DNA of 30,485 nt from Sphaerosporella brunnea (lineage: Eukaryota; Ascomycota; Pezizomycetes; Pezizales; Pyronemataceae). Positions 1 to 9,419 of the stretch are shown here, in pieces. Every line of letters begins with the position of its first letter. Position 1 is the first letter of the stretch. Below the pieces are notes generated by a model. That model was given only the letters and a program-made list of their open reading frames with translations. It made no database searches and had not been told where the DNA came from. Position numbers and translations under genes: made by a program. The DNA lies in assembly GCA_008704415.1 (NCBI GenBank), contig VXIS01000445.1, forward strand, positions 1-30,485, read 5' to 3'.

Positions 1-117
1 CGTCGCTTCGCACGGGGCTTGTCCAAGCTTTTCAGTCGTTCTCGGTGTCCTTTTATTCCGATTCTCTTCATAGCTCCAGTTGACTGTTATCTGTGTCTTG
101 TCGAAGGGCTCATAGCC
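1..117. other. Unassigned left flank, possible transposase continuation
   Basis: This short stretch lies on the far side of the LTR at 118-329 from the pogo-like transposase fragment. On the minus strand one frame reads a basic peptide containing GHRERLKSLDKPRAKR, which loosely resembles the region after the CENP-B-type helix-turn-helix of pogo/Fot transposases. That would fit a transposase split by the LTR, but the match is weak and the window ends here. Confidence 0.25.
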
Positions 118-329
118 TGTTGACAGCAAGTTTCGTACGCAGCGGGCACTAAGAGATGGGTGAAGAGGTTGTACTCAAGGTCAAGGGCTAGCGACGCCGT
201 TACTGCACCTTAGGAGCAGAAGCGGCTCACTAGCCTATACTCTAATCTAACTACATCCCTGACAGACTTTATACTCGGTTACACCATAGAGGGTAGAGTG
301 ATGCCTACGGCGTCACTCTACACTCAACA
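118..329 (-). repeat. Copia-type LTR (copy A), isolated
   Basis: The stretch begins TGTTGACAGC and ends CTCAACA, so both ends carry the TG..CA termini of an LTR. Its reverse complement aligns along nearly its whole length with the LTRs at 11579-11796 and, more distantly, 24784-25008; the latter fixes the orientation as minus. A hairpin near its start (GTAGAGTGATGC paired with GCGTCACTCTAC) is shared with the other copies. No internal retrotransposon sequence is attached and no clear 5-bp duplication is seen (TAGCC versus CAAAC), so it is a decayed solo LTR or the edge of a deleted element. It cuts the pogo-like transposase fragment to its right. Confidence 0.85.
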
Positions 330-630
330 CAAACTGTACTGCTACAGCCTTGAAAAACTCCAGCCGGGCCGGGGAACCAGTTGATTCCATCTGCACCATC
401 CACTTTACCAGTCCCTTTTCTTCGCAGGGGTTCAAGCTTTGCTTTCCTGCCTTAGCGTCAAGCACGCTTCGACCGCCGACAAGCCTGTCACCTAAGGTTG
501 CACGGGGGACTCCATGTTTCAGGGCCAGCTCACCAAGCCCAGTACCCCCAGCAGCGTTTTCGTCTAAGGCTTGACGGATTCTCGCATCTTTTTTGTTGAT
601 AACAAGACCGCAGGGATTTATTTGACACAT
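313..630 (-). pseudogene. pogo/Fot-like transposase, N-terminal fragment
   Basis: An ATG at 628-630 opens a frame of about 105 codons. The peptide carries a psq-type helix-turn-helix (around LGELALKHGVPRATLGDR) followed by the start of a CENP-B-type DNA-binding domain (LNPCEEKGLVKWMVQM..GSPA). This order is that of the DNA-binding half of pogo/Fot transposases, which bind the transposon's terminal repeats. The catalytic DDE domain is absent. The frame runs into the copia-type LTR at 329 and stops at 313, so the gene is truncated by that insertion. A terminal-repeat-like stretch lies just upstream at 664-695. Family assignment is by motif recognition; function is lost. Confidence 0.8.
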
Positions 631-663
631 GGTTGGTGATGTCCCAACGCTTGATGCCAAGAT

Positions 664-695
664 ATATGGTATAGTGGGTTTAGACCTTTACTGTA
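664..695 (-). repeat. Possible pogo/Fot terminal end with TA target site
   Basis: Read on the minus strand, this stretch begins TA then CAGTAAAGGTCTAAACCC and lies about 40-60 bp upstream of the transposase start. Pogo-type elements usually begin CAGT next to a TA duplication, so this is the likely 5' end of the element. The matching other end cannot be found in the window, so this remains an inference. Confidence 0.45.
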
Positions 696-1100
696 GCCGG
701 GCAGCTCAGGTTTAAGTTTGACCAGCAAACAGACCAGCCACATCCTTTCAAGTGCTGCCTCCCATAAAGCTCACCAGCGTCGCCCATCGTATTCATCATA
801 TGTGCCAATACCTGCTTTATCCGGCGGCACCATTGTGTAGTCACTACTGATGCCTCCTATGTCCATGACCTGTGACTTGTGTAGTTCTCCCACGACAAGA
901 ATGGTGGCAGAAGAACGATTCAGGAAATAAATGAGGAGCAGCTCTGCCGGGTGGTCATGCTTCAGCTAACCTAGTCACCGAACAGGTCTGAGCTGATGTT
1001 GTGCCTGCCGGCAAAAAGTCTATTTAAGAGCAAGGCTCTCTCCTACTGACAGGCTCTTACAATTTAAGGGAGATAAATCTGACCAACATGCCCGCTTAAC
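696..1100. other. No recognisable gene
   Basis: No supported coding region, RNA gene or repeat was found. It may be an older, more decayed upstream part of the LINE ORF2 remnant that becomes readable near 1101. Confidence 0.4.
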
Positions 1101-2440
1101 TATCGAGGTGTCATGATTGACAAGTCATTAATCTTTCGAGGACATGCAAATGCGACTGGCTCCAAATCGCACCAGGCTCTAAGTGCCCTACAGTGCCTAC
1201 CCATACGAGAATGGGGTATTCTTGCCTACGTCACGTTGTCATGACAGTAGCCTTGCCTAAAATGCTTTGGGCATCCCCGAGTTCGTGGACTGGTACGTCG
1301 TTGATTTTTAAACCCTTAGCTAACGCCTATAACTGTATTGCCTGCTGGATTACAGGCCTCGCGCAAACCACTCAAGTAGGCAAGCTTCTTATCCCTGCGC
1401 ACCTTGCCCTTGTCACATTTCCAGCTTGACTACCTCACCCGCGCTACGCAATACGGATGTATTTTCCTCTGGCAGGCCACTCGATATTGACACCTAGTGG
1501 CAGACCTTAAGTTCTGCTAGACCTTGCAGGTAACCACCGCATATACGCACTCACCTGGCACCCCTGGCAGGCAATGCTAGAGGACCAAACTATAGCTGCG
1601 GGGGAGTCAATTTCCCGGCTGCCCTGTCCACCCCCAACAAAACACCAGACCCATTTGGCATCAACCAGCCCTTGATTCAGTCCCTACCTTACCACACCAT
1701 GCTTCTACATACTGATGCCGCCAAGGTGGATGATAGCTCCACGGGCACGGTCAGGGTTAAGTCCTACTTCAACAATGCTACATCCCGCTTAGTCACGCAG
1801 GGTCATTGCTACCTTAGCCTCTGAGCAGAAGTCTTTGATGCTGCGCTGCATTCACCGCTTGAGGCCCTGTATGTGCTACAAGGGATGAACATTGAGGTTT
1901 CCCAGGCAGTCGTGTGTATAGACAACAAGTCCGCCATCAACACTCTGTACGACAACGACGTGAAGAACTGTGAGTATGCACGATGTGCCGTTATCACGGC
2001 AATTGCTTTGTGCTATGCCAGAACAACCACAGCACTGTGTGGACAGCTGCTCATACTGGGATAGAATGCAACGATGTAGGAGACAAAGAAGCAAAACTTG
2101 GCACTCCGCCACAGCCTCCATGCCAATGTATTCGCACAACCAATAAATCGATGCTCGATGCATTAAACGCCAAACTGTTTGCACGGAGAAAAGAGAATCC
2201 CCCAGATTTTCCACCTGAACCTGTTTCCAAAACACCTATGCTGTGTTCCATGGACACATACCCAAGCCCTATGGCTCGTCTACTCTGCACGTGCCCCCAA
2301 TAATCCTGTTCCTGGGTTCAATAATGAGCCTCAGCTTTGTCACTGCGGTCACGTCTCCGTCGCCTCCCTCCACATCCTCGCCAAATGCCACCAACTAGGC
2401 ACACCCCACCTTGAACTTCAAAAGGTAGCCATTGCTCCAA
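1101..2440 (+). pseudogene. LINE ORF2 remnant: RT thumb, RNase H, zinc knuckle
   Basis: Broken pieces of a LINE reverse-transcriptase polyprotein can be followed in order, with shifts between frames. From about 1110 a thumb-like segment reads VMIDKSLIFRGHANA. Near 1320 comes ACWITGLAQTTQVGKLL, a segment typical of fungal LINE ORF2 proteins. From about 1700 an RNase H domain shows its acidic residues in LHTDAA, AEVFDA and VCIDNKSAI, followed after a frame change by AAHTGIECNDVGDKEAKLG. Near 2340 a CHCGH..LHILAKC zinc motif marks the C-terminus. There are many stops (for example just before AEVFDA), so it is a dead copy. Endonuclease and RT palm domains are missing. No poly-A tail was recognised downstream. 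Confidence 0.75.
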
Positions 2441-3205
2441 TTGGAAGCCTAGACTCAATACTTAGCACGGCCAACACTGGCTCTATCCTGCCCTTTTGCA
2501 ATCAACTTGGTTGGGGCTCAGCCCCAAGATACAGTACAATACCTCATTTCTATTGCCTGCTCCAGGGCCAAGTGATGTACATTCTGAGGTCAAGATTGAA
2601 GATTTTGAGTAGCCTGATATGTCTGTTGGTTTTGATGTTGCTTTACGTGCTTGGTATTAGATGGGTTTTGCTGTAGTCACATAAGATGTCTATGTATCAC
2701 GATTCATGTTTTCTTCACCGCGCTTGCTGTTGGCATCATTGTGTGGTTTCCTTTGTTTGTTGGTGTTCTTTGATTATATCAGGTGGAGGAGCACTATAAC
2801 TGTCTGTATCTCTATTCTGAGCAAATATATGGGAAATTCACTCATGTTTGTCGTCCCGCCTCGGAATCTACACCTCCATCATGTTGATTCACACTGCCTC
2901 CTGTGCGTTCTCTGCTGAGAGCCTTTTGTCCTAACGCCAATGCGATATAGCCTCAAGACGCCTTTGTTGAATTCTTCTCTGCATTCCGTTTCATCGCCTT
3001 GCAAACCTGAGCCCTAAGTCTGGTCAGCACTCCATCAGTTGGTAACAATGTCATGAATTTCCAAGTGCCCAGAAAAAAAGTGTCATAGTGCTATAATGAG
3101 GCTCTAGGAGCTTCAAAGATGACTTGGCTACGTCAATTATCCCCTCATTAAGCTTCCCGCAGCACTCTCAGCTGTGGGAACTTTTTGGACCTTGTCCACA
3201 CCTGA
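2441..3205. other. No recognisable gene; possible LINE 3' untranslated decay
   Basis: The first part probably holds the 3' untranslated region of the plus-strand LINE remnant. The rest shows only short open frames without recognisable domains. No tRNA, LTR end pair or tandem repeat was found. Confidence 0.45.
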
Positions 3206-3866
3206 ATTGGTTTTTGTTTTAATCATATTGTATTCGGCCGCTTGCGGCCATGACGTATGTAAAAAGACGAGACCATGCTACCCCTTCGGCAGAGACGACT
3301 ACTTTGGCCTCCGGCTCGGCTATGGAAAAGGACAAAGGAAAAACCACTCCGACACTCATTTATATAAACGCACTAAGGAAAGACGGTCTCAACATATGAT
3401 GCCTCTTCCAGTAGGCCAGGATCCGACTTTTGTGGTGCTCAGGAAGTCCATGACGGCTTCCGTACACCTGTCATCCGCCAGCAGTGCGGTTGTGGCCGTG
3501 GCCGGCCTGAGCTTCCGCCCTCACTCTTTCTACTTCGTCGCCTCCCAAACTCACCTCCACAGTAGTCGCTGCCCCCCCTTCCACCGCTTGCAAAACTTGA
3601 ACAGGTGGTCTCGAGTCTGGACAGCGCTGCTATTGCACCAACAGCACTTGTCATCCACGTGTCGCCCTGTGCGGTGCAGGTAGGGGGCTGTCGGAGCTTT
3701 TTGGAGCCGCAGTTGGAAGAAGCACGCACCTATGGCCTTTCTGTTCTTAAACGCGGTCTTCTTGCCTCTGCCTCTAGGCGTCCCGTAGTACTCTTCGGCC
3801 GGCAGTGCTTGGCAAGCCATCGGTTGCTCTCCTGCCTTTTAGCCTCGGGGCCGGCCCTGGCAATGT
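3206..3866 (-). pseudogene. Tad-like LINE: end of ORF2 and 3' untranslated region
   Basis: On the minus strand from 3866 down, the frame reads a zinc-binding C-terminus with CCWCNSS..TRDHLFKFCKRW and, after several stops, LLADDRCTEAVMDFLSTTKV. This pattern is characteristic of the last part of ORF2 in Tad1/CgT1-type fungal LINEs. Below about 3430 the untranslated region ends in a perfect hairpin (GGCCGC-TT-GCGGCC, 3236-3249) and a short A-rich stretch on the minus strand (about 3207-3222), a likely 3' end. The remaining ORF2, including endonuclease and reverse transcriptase, is absent: the sequence is cut at 3866 by the gypsy LTR, and the other LINE flank at 9420 is already ORF1. Confidence 0.75.
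3236..3249 (-). other. Hairpin near LINE 3' end
   Basis: A perfect 6-bp stem, GGCCGC and GCGGCC with a 2-base loop, lies just before the A-rich end of the LINE. Some LINE reverse transcriptases recognise a 3' stem-loop; that role here is inferred from position only. Confidence 0.45.
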
Positions 3867-4147
3867 TGTCACGGCTCAAGGTTAAGGGGTGGCTCGGCGC
3901 TAGGGTTAGGGTGTCACGTGACGCGCGGTCACGTGACGGGAAAGCATAAATGGTGAGGTTTCACTTGTTTTTGTTTCTTTTCTTCTTTTCTTCTTTACAG
4001 AACGTCTTGTATACTAGCAAACCTAGTAACCTTGAACCACCTTGTCTTGTCTCGTCTTCTTCTGCCTCTTGTCCTTGTCCTCCTGCCTCCGGTCCTTGCC
4101 TCGAAAGCTACGTACCTTGGACGTTTCCTCGCGCCTGTCCCGTTACA
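3867..4147 (+). repeat. 5' LTR of the gypsy chromovirus
   Basis: This 281-bp repeat starts TGTCACGG and ends CCCGTTACA. It matches the 306-bp copy at 9114-9419 with about seven substitutions, all transitions, plus three length differences. It contains two CACGTG palindromes (each within GTCACGTGAC), a CTAGGGTTAGGG telomere-like motif, a TATA-like ATAAA at 3946-3950 and a long pyrimidine tract before 3997. The pyrimidine tract and TATA-like box suggest that transcription starts near 3980-4000. Confidence 0.95.
3944..4005 (+). promoter_or_regulatory. Putative LTR promoter and transcript start region
   Basis: A CATAAATGG TATA-like box is followed by a pyrimidine-rich tract (about 3961-3996), a common arrangement upstream of fungal transcription starts. 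The 9 bases directly after it, ACAGAACGT (3997-4005), are the exact complement of the candidate primer-binding site at 4150-4158. The start site itself is inferred. Confidence 0.5.
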
Positions 4148-4149
4148 GT

Positions 4150-4158
4150 ACGTTCTGT
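4150..4158 (+). other. Candidate self-priming primer-binding site
   Basis: ACGTTCTGT lies two bases after the 5' LTR end. Its reverse complement, ACAGAACGT, occurs within the 5' LTR at 3997-4005, just after the pyrimidine tract. Tf1-type elements prime reverse transcription with the 5' end of their own RNA folded onto this position. The 3' LTR copy has one mismatch (ACAAAACGT). Confidence 0.6.
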
Positions 4159-4212
4159 CGAACTATCTCCAACCTACGTAGCTCCTGGTCCTGCTCCCGA
4201 CCTCAACACACC

Positions 4213-5370
4213 ATGCCGATATACAAAGCTATCTCCGACGACCTCTGGGCACGCCTCGTGGCTGCCAGCGCTCTCACCGATCTTGAAAACAATGACCCTC
4301 TCCACTATATCCACAGAATCTGCACCGAAGTCCTCAGCACCCCTGACTATATTCCTGCACCCACGGACGACGACCTTACCTTGGCCGAAGAAACCGCTCG
4401 AGCCCACGCTGCCGAGCAAGAACTGGTCCGTCAACGAGAAATCATCACCCGCCTTCTGGGCCAGCCAGCACCGGAGAACCATGGAGCACGAGGTGACAAG
4501 CTCCCGGACGCGCCTATGTTCGACGGCACCCGCGATAAGCTTCGGTTGTTTGTCGCCCAGCTCCGTCTCAAGCTATTCATAGACACCACACGTTTCCCAA
4601 CCCCCCAGCTACGGTTGTCCTATGCCATCAACCGATGCGAAGGCCGTGCCATGGAACAACTCCTCCCCTACATTCGCGATAATGGCACGATTACAGAACT
4701 CGACGATGTTGAAGACGTCATCAGCGTCCTCCAGACTGCCTTCGGTGACCCGGACCGTGCTGCCACAGCTCGTCACGAGCTCCAAACCCTTCGACAAGGC
4801 GACAAGGAATTCTCGCTATACTACGCCGAGTTCTCCAGGCTGGTCTCCGATTTGGATTGGGATCAACGTGCCACCATGGATGCCCTCCGGCATGGACTAT
4901 CAATCGAAATCCTCGAGAAGCTCATCGGCACCCCGAATCCCACTGACCTTAACGACTTTGTCAACCTGTGCCAACGTCTTGACTCCCAAATCCGTGCCGT
5001 TGAGCACCTCCGCAAACTCCGGTCTAGCACTTCGTCTTCAACCTCCCGCAACGCCAGTCACCATCCGGTCACTACTCCACAACAACCCCGCACGCCTCAA
5101 GGAACCTTCGCCCCCACTTCGGCCCCCCAGCCAGAACCTGACACTACGCAGCCCGTACCTACACCCATGGACCTTTCCGCCAATCGCCGCAAGATCACAC
5201 CCCAGGAACGAGCTGGCCGGCTTGCCGAGGGTCGCTGTCTCTACTGCGGCGGCCACGGGCACTTGGCTGCAACCTGCCCCAATAAGCCGGCCCACCTCCG
5301 AGCCGCCGCCACCACTACGACTACCACGCTCACTCCCCTCCCAACCGACAACCAGTCGGGAAACGTCTAG
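4213..5370 (+). CDS. gag: Gag (capsid/nucleocapsid) of the gypsy chromovirus
   Basis: An intact frame of 385 codons from the first ATG after the LTR (MPIYKAISDDLWARL) to TAG at 5368-5370. The frame stays open upstream into the LTR but has no ATG there. Residues about 95-270 look like the helical capsid domain of retrotransposon Gag (DAPMFDGTRDKLRLFVAQL; YAEFSRLVSDLDWD). A Ser/Pro/Thr-rich linker follows, then one zinc knuckle, CLYCGGHGHLAATC (CX2CX4HX4C), about 40 residues from the end, for RNA binding. Gag would form the cytoplasmic particle that packages the RNA. It ends just after a GGGAAAC slippery site, so Gag-Pol is expected by -1 frameshifting. This is the only element gene in the window that looks intact. 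Confidence 0.93.
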   Translation: MPIYKAISDDLWARLVAASALTDLENNDPLHYIHRICTEVLSTPDYIPAPTDDDLTLAEETARAHAAEQELVRQREIITRLLGQPAPENHGARGDKLPDAPMFDGTRDKLRLFVAQLRLKLFIDTTRFPTPQLRLSYAINRCEGRAMEQLLPYIRDNGTITELDDVEDVISVLQTAFGDPDRAATARHELQTLRQGDKEFSLYYAEFSRLVSDLDWDQRATMDALRHGLSIEILEKLIGTPNPTDLNDFVNLCQRLDSQIRAVEHLRKLRSSTSSSTSRNASHHPVTTPQQPRTPQGTFAPTSAPQPEPDTTQPVPTPMDLSANRRKITPQERAGRLAEGRCLYCGGHGHLAATCPNKPAHLRAAATTTTTTLTPLPTDNQSGNV

Positions 5371-5403
5371 ACCAGCCGCACATTGATTGCTATGCTGCTG
5401 GTC
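5358..5403 (+). promoter_or_regulatory. Programmed -1 frameshift site at gag-pol junction
   Basis: The gag frame reads TCG GGA AAC GTC TAG, so G-GGA-AAC is a slippery heptamer (5358-5364) in the correct phase two codons before the gag stop. After a 5-base spacer, GACCAGC (5370-5376) can pair perfectly with GCTGGTC (5397-5403) to give a 7-bp stem with a 20-base loop. The pol frame is exactly -1 relative to gag and is open across this site. All three parts match known retroviral -1 frameshift signals; use in the cell is inferred. Confidence 0.75.
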
Positions 5404-8400
5404 ACCCGATCTCGTTGTCTTCGTCTAGCTTAGGATTGACAACTCTTGGAGTTACGAACACAGCTGTGGAGGAAACAGTACTGGAAGGAAAGCACCTTAT
5501 TGTTTCTTGCACTCTGTCATTCAGCAATAAAACTGTTCGTACTCATGCGCTGATCGATTGTGGCGCAACTGGCATATCCTTTGTGGACGAAGACTTCGCT
5601 CGCCATCACCAACTCCTCTTACGCTCCTTAACAAAACCCCGTGCCCTCAAAGTAATCGACGGCCGTCCAATCTCTTCCGGTGACATCACTCATCTGTCCG
5701 TCGCCCAATGTACCATCCAAGATCACCAAGAACAACTCCCCATGTTTGTCACCAAATTAGAACACTACCCCATTGTACTCGGAATCCCCTGGCTCCAGCT
5801 CCACGACGTCGCGATCTGATTCAGCTCTCGGACTCCCACCTTCGGATCACAATACTGCCTGGCTCACTGCAACCCCGTACCAACAACCGTCTCAGCCCTT
5901 AGCGAAGAACCTCCAGAGGTCTTTCGGGAACCCATCACACCAGCGCCAGCAAAACTCCACATCGCCTCACTAAAAGCCTCCTCATTCTGCCGATTGGCCA
6001 AGAAAAAGCACCTAGCCGTCTATTCTATATCCCTGTACGAAATTAATAGGGCCCTTGAAAAGAAGTACGCCGAAGACGACAACGATCTCCGCAAAATTGT
6101 CCCCACCGAATTCCACGGCTATCTGCCTTTGTTCAAGGAAGCAATTGCAAATAGACTACCGCCGCATCGACCATCTGACCATAAGATTCCTTTGAGAGAG
6201 GGCTTCGTTCCCCCATTTGGCCCTCTGTATTCCCTCTCCCAAGAGGAGCTGGAAGCCCTCAAGGCCTGGCTCGAAGAAAACTTGGAAAAGAGATTCATCC
6301 GCCGATCGTCCTCGCCAGCCGCGTCGCCCATCCTGTTCGTCAAGAAAGCAGACGGGTCTCTACGGCTGTGTGTTGACTGCCGAGGCCTGAACGAAGGAAC
6401 TATCAAGAACAGGTACCCGTTACCTCTGATCCAGGAGACACTGATGCAGCTCTCCAAGGCAAAATACTTCACGACGTTGGATATCCGAGGAGCCTACAAC
6501 CTGGTCCGCATGGCTGAAGGGGAAGAATGGAAGACCGCCTTCAGAACCCGCTACGGGCTTTTCGAATCCCTGGTCATGCCTTTCGGACTCACAAATGCCC
6601 CTGCTGACTTCCAAGCCTTCATCAACCCCGTACTTCGACCGTTCCTCGACCGCTTTTGTACGGCCTACCTCGACGACATCTTGATCTATTCAGAGACCAT
6701 CGGAGAACACCGCGAGCATATCAAGCAGATCCTCGATGCTCTCAGCAAAGCTGGGCTCCACCTCAAGCCGGAGAAATGCAAGTTCTATCAGATGGAGGTC
6801 AAGTACCTGGGCTTACTGGTCGGACGCAACGGCATCAAGATGGACCCCAGCAAACTCCAAACAATCATGGAATGGGAACCACTATCCAACCTCAAGGACG
6901 TTCAGGAATTCTTAGGATTTGCGAACTTCTATCGCCGGTTCCTTCGCGACTATTCAAAGGTGGTTGCCCCTCTCACCTTGCTGACCAAGAAAGACAATGG
7001 CCAACCCGTGCCCTTTGTGTGGGGCACCACGCAGCAAAACGCGTTTGATACCCTCAAAAAGGCTTTTACAACCGCTCCGATTCTCCGACACTTGGACTAT
7101 GATCGTGAAGTTGTTGTCGAAACCGATGCATCAGACTACGTCTCAGCCGGTGTCCTCTCCCAGTATGACGATGAGGGAACCGTCCACCCTATCGCCTTCT
7201 TTTCCGAGAAACACTCCCCTGCCGAATGCAACTATGAGATCTACGACATGGTGTTGATGGCTATCGTTCGATGCTTCGAGGAATGGCGTCCCCACCTTGA
7301 AGGCTCTGCGTTCCCCGTCCAGGTTCTTACCGATCACAAGAACCTGGAATATTTTCATGCCAACGAAACTGCTCAACCGTCGCCAGGCCCGCTGGTCCGA
7401 ATTCCTGTCTTGCTTCAACTTCAAAATAGTCTATCGACCCGGTGTCGCTGGTGGGAAACCCGACGCCCTCACTAGGAGGTCTGGAGACCTCCCTAAAGAG
7501 GGGGATGAACGACTTTTGGCCAACCAACAGGCGGTCCTCAAACCACAGAACCTGCCCGACAATCTACGTTTGATGGTGGAAAACCCACCCAGCACCGGGC
7601 CGTCCTCCCTGGAAACCCTGTTTGACAAAGGGTACGAAGCGGATCCGTTCCCACAACGAGTCCTAAAAATGATGGCAAAAGGCACCCGAATCTCCAAAGA
7701 CATTTCACTTGCCGACTGCTCTGAGCACCAAGGGAGGCTAATGTACCGCGGATGCTTCTACGTCCCAGATTACGCCCCCATTCAGCTCCGCCTTATTCAA
7801 GACCACCACGACCCTCCGACCATGGGACACTCGGGACGTGCAAAGACCTTGGAACTCATATCCCGACGCTACTACTGGACAAGTATGCGACACGACGTTG
7901 AGAGATTCGTACGCAATTGTCGTACCTGCAGACGGACGAAAGCAACAAGACACGCACCGTTCAGAACACTGAAGCCTCTTCCTGTCCCACACCATCCTTG
8001 GCAAAGTGTCTCCGTCGACTTTGTCACTGGACTTCCTGTCTCGGAAGGCTACAACGCAATCTGCGCAGTAGTCTGCCGACTAACAAAACAACGCCACCTG
8101 ATCCCCTGTCTTACAACCATCGACGCAGAAGGATTCGCTCAGCTATTTATTGAAAATGTCTTCAAGCACCATGGCCTCCCCGACGTTCTCATCTCCGACC
8201 GAGGCCCCCAGTTCGTTGCTAACTTCTGGAAACACCTTGCTTCCTGTCTTGGGATGGAGACTGCTCCAAGCACCGCCTTCCACCGGCAGACCGATGGTCA
8301 GACCAAACGGATCAATGCCGTCACGGAGCAGTATCTCCGCGCCTACGTATCATACCTGCAGGACGATTGGAAGAAGTATCTCCCCCTGGCCGGATTCGCA

Positions 8401-9078
8401 GCCAATAACCAGGCTTCCGAGACTACGTCACTGTCTCGCTTCTTCGCCGTCTATGGCCGTAACCCTAAGTGCTCCTTTGAGCTAGACATTCGGACCGACA
8501 ACCCTGAACAGGTCGACGCGCAGCTGGTGGCCGAGCGGATGTCACAAATCCACGACGTTCTACGAGCCGAGATGAAGTACGCCCAAGCGAGATATACTGA
8601 AGCCGCCAATCGGTCCCGAGCCACCGCCCCTGTGTTCAAAGAGAACGACCTCGTCTGGCTGGACTCTAGGAACTTGCGCACGGAACGGGCATCTAGGAAA
8701 CTCGAAAACAAGCACCTGGGCCCTTACTGAGTGGTTCGAGCCGTCGGTACCCATGCGTATGAATTGGACATCCCCGACACCATGAAGAACCATCGCACCT
8801 TTCCGGTCTCGCTCCTAAACCCGGCATCTTCCGACCCCCTCCCTGGACAGATCATTCCACCCCCTCTCCCTGTTGTTGTCGATGGCGAAAAAGAATGGTC
8901 CGTCGATGCCATTCTGGATTCGCGCTTGGTAAGGGGACACCTCAAATATCCGGTGAAGTGGTCCGGCTACAACCCACCGGAATGGGAGGCGGCGGAAGGA
9001 ATCAATGGCCTTGAAGCTATCGACCGCTTCCACGAATTGTACCCACACAAGCCCGGACCACTCCCAGATGACAGCTGA
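5364..9078 (+). pseudogene. pol: Pol polyprotein of the gypsy chromovirus (broken)
   Basis: Domains run in order. An aspartic protease has its active site in ALIDCGATG (near 5560). The reverse transcriptase shows LRLCVDCRGLN, TTLDIRGAYN and active-site YLDD (near 6668). RNase H begins at VVVETDASDY. Integrase has an HHCC zinc domain (HHDPPTMGH..NCRTCRRTK), then SVDFVTG and SDRGPQF. A C-terminal chromodomain (WSVDAILDSR..YPVKWSGYNPPEWEAAE, about 8893-9054) follows. Breaks are TGA at 5817-5819, one extra T in the run 7352-7355 that shifts frame, and TGA at 8728-8730; both stops are readily explained as CGA to TGA. The third integrase acidic residue, expected Glu in QTERxNA, is Lys (8305-8307). 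Otherwise length and order are normal. It is in the -1 frame to gag. Confidence 0.93.
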
Positions 9079-9100
9079 AGCTTCGTCGGAGCTCAGCCAT

Positions 9101-9113
9101 AGGAAGGGGATAC
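9101..9113 (+). other. Polypurine tract
   Basis: AGGAAGGGGATAC directly abuts the 3' LTR start (TGTCACGG). This is the usual place for the purine primer of plus-strand DNA synthesis. Confidence 0.8.
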
Positions 9114-9419
9114 TGTCACGGCTCAAGGTTAAGGGGTGGCTCGGCGCTAGGGTTAGGGTGTCACGTGACGCGGTGCGCCGCGGTCACGTGACGGGAAAGC
9201 ATAAATGGCGAGGTTTCACTTGTTTTTGTTTCTTTTTTCTTTTCTTCTTTACAAAACGTCTTGTATACTAGCGAACCTAGTAACTTTGAACCACCTTGTC
9301 TTGTCTCGTCTTCTTCTGCCTCTTGTCCTTGTCCTCCTACCTCTGGTCCTTGCCTCGAAAGCTGTCCTTGCCTCGAAAGCTACGTACCTTGGACGTCTCC
9401 TCGCGCCTGTCCCGTTACA
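9114..9419 (+). repeat. 3' LTR of the gypsy chromovirus
   Basis: Second copy of the LTR (306 bp). Relative to the 5' copy it has an 8-base-longer CACGTG spacer, a shorter pyrimidine tract, and an extra copy of an 18-20 base segment ending in CCTCGAAAGCT. The seven base differences are all transitions. It would supply the polyadenylation signal, though no clear signal was seen. Confidence 0.95.

Larger units (their letters stand above)
3867..9419 (+). mobile_element. Ty3/gypsy chromovirus (Tf1/sushi-like), nearly full length
   Basis: The element has two LTRs with TGTCACGG..CCCGTTACA ends, gag, and pol in the order protease, reverse transcriptase, RNase H, integrase, chromodomain, followed by a purine tract against the 3' LTR. 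That order plus a chromodomain defines a chromovirus. A sequence two bases after the 5' LTR is complementary to a site within the LTR, suggesting Tf1-type self-priming. Damage is light: one stop between protease and RT, one 1-base insertion after RNase H, one stop before the chromodomain, and a changed catalytic residue in integrase. The flanking five bases (AATGT and CTGAC) do not match, so target-site duplication is absent. It lies inside a minus-strand LINE. Confidence 0.95.

Noticed and set aside
3551..3820. Independent zinc-finger gene on minus
   Set aside because: The motif and following LLADDRCTEAV text match the end of a LINE ORF2, and ORF1 of a LINE in the same orientation lies on the other side of the gypsy element.
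4622..5386. 254-codon plus ORF overlapping gag
   Set aside because: It is a Pro/Ser/Arg-rich shadow of gag in another frame, produced by gag's GC-rich codon use.
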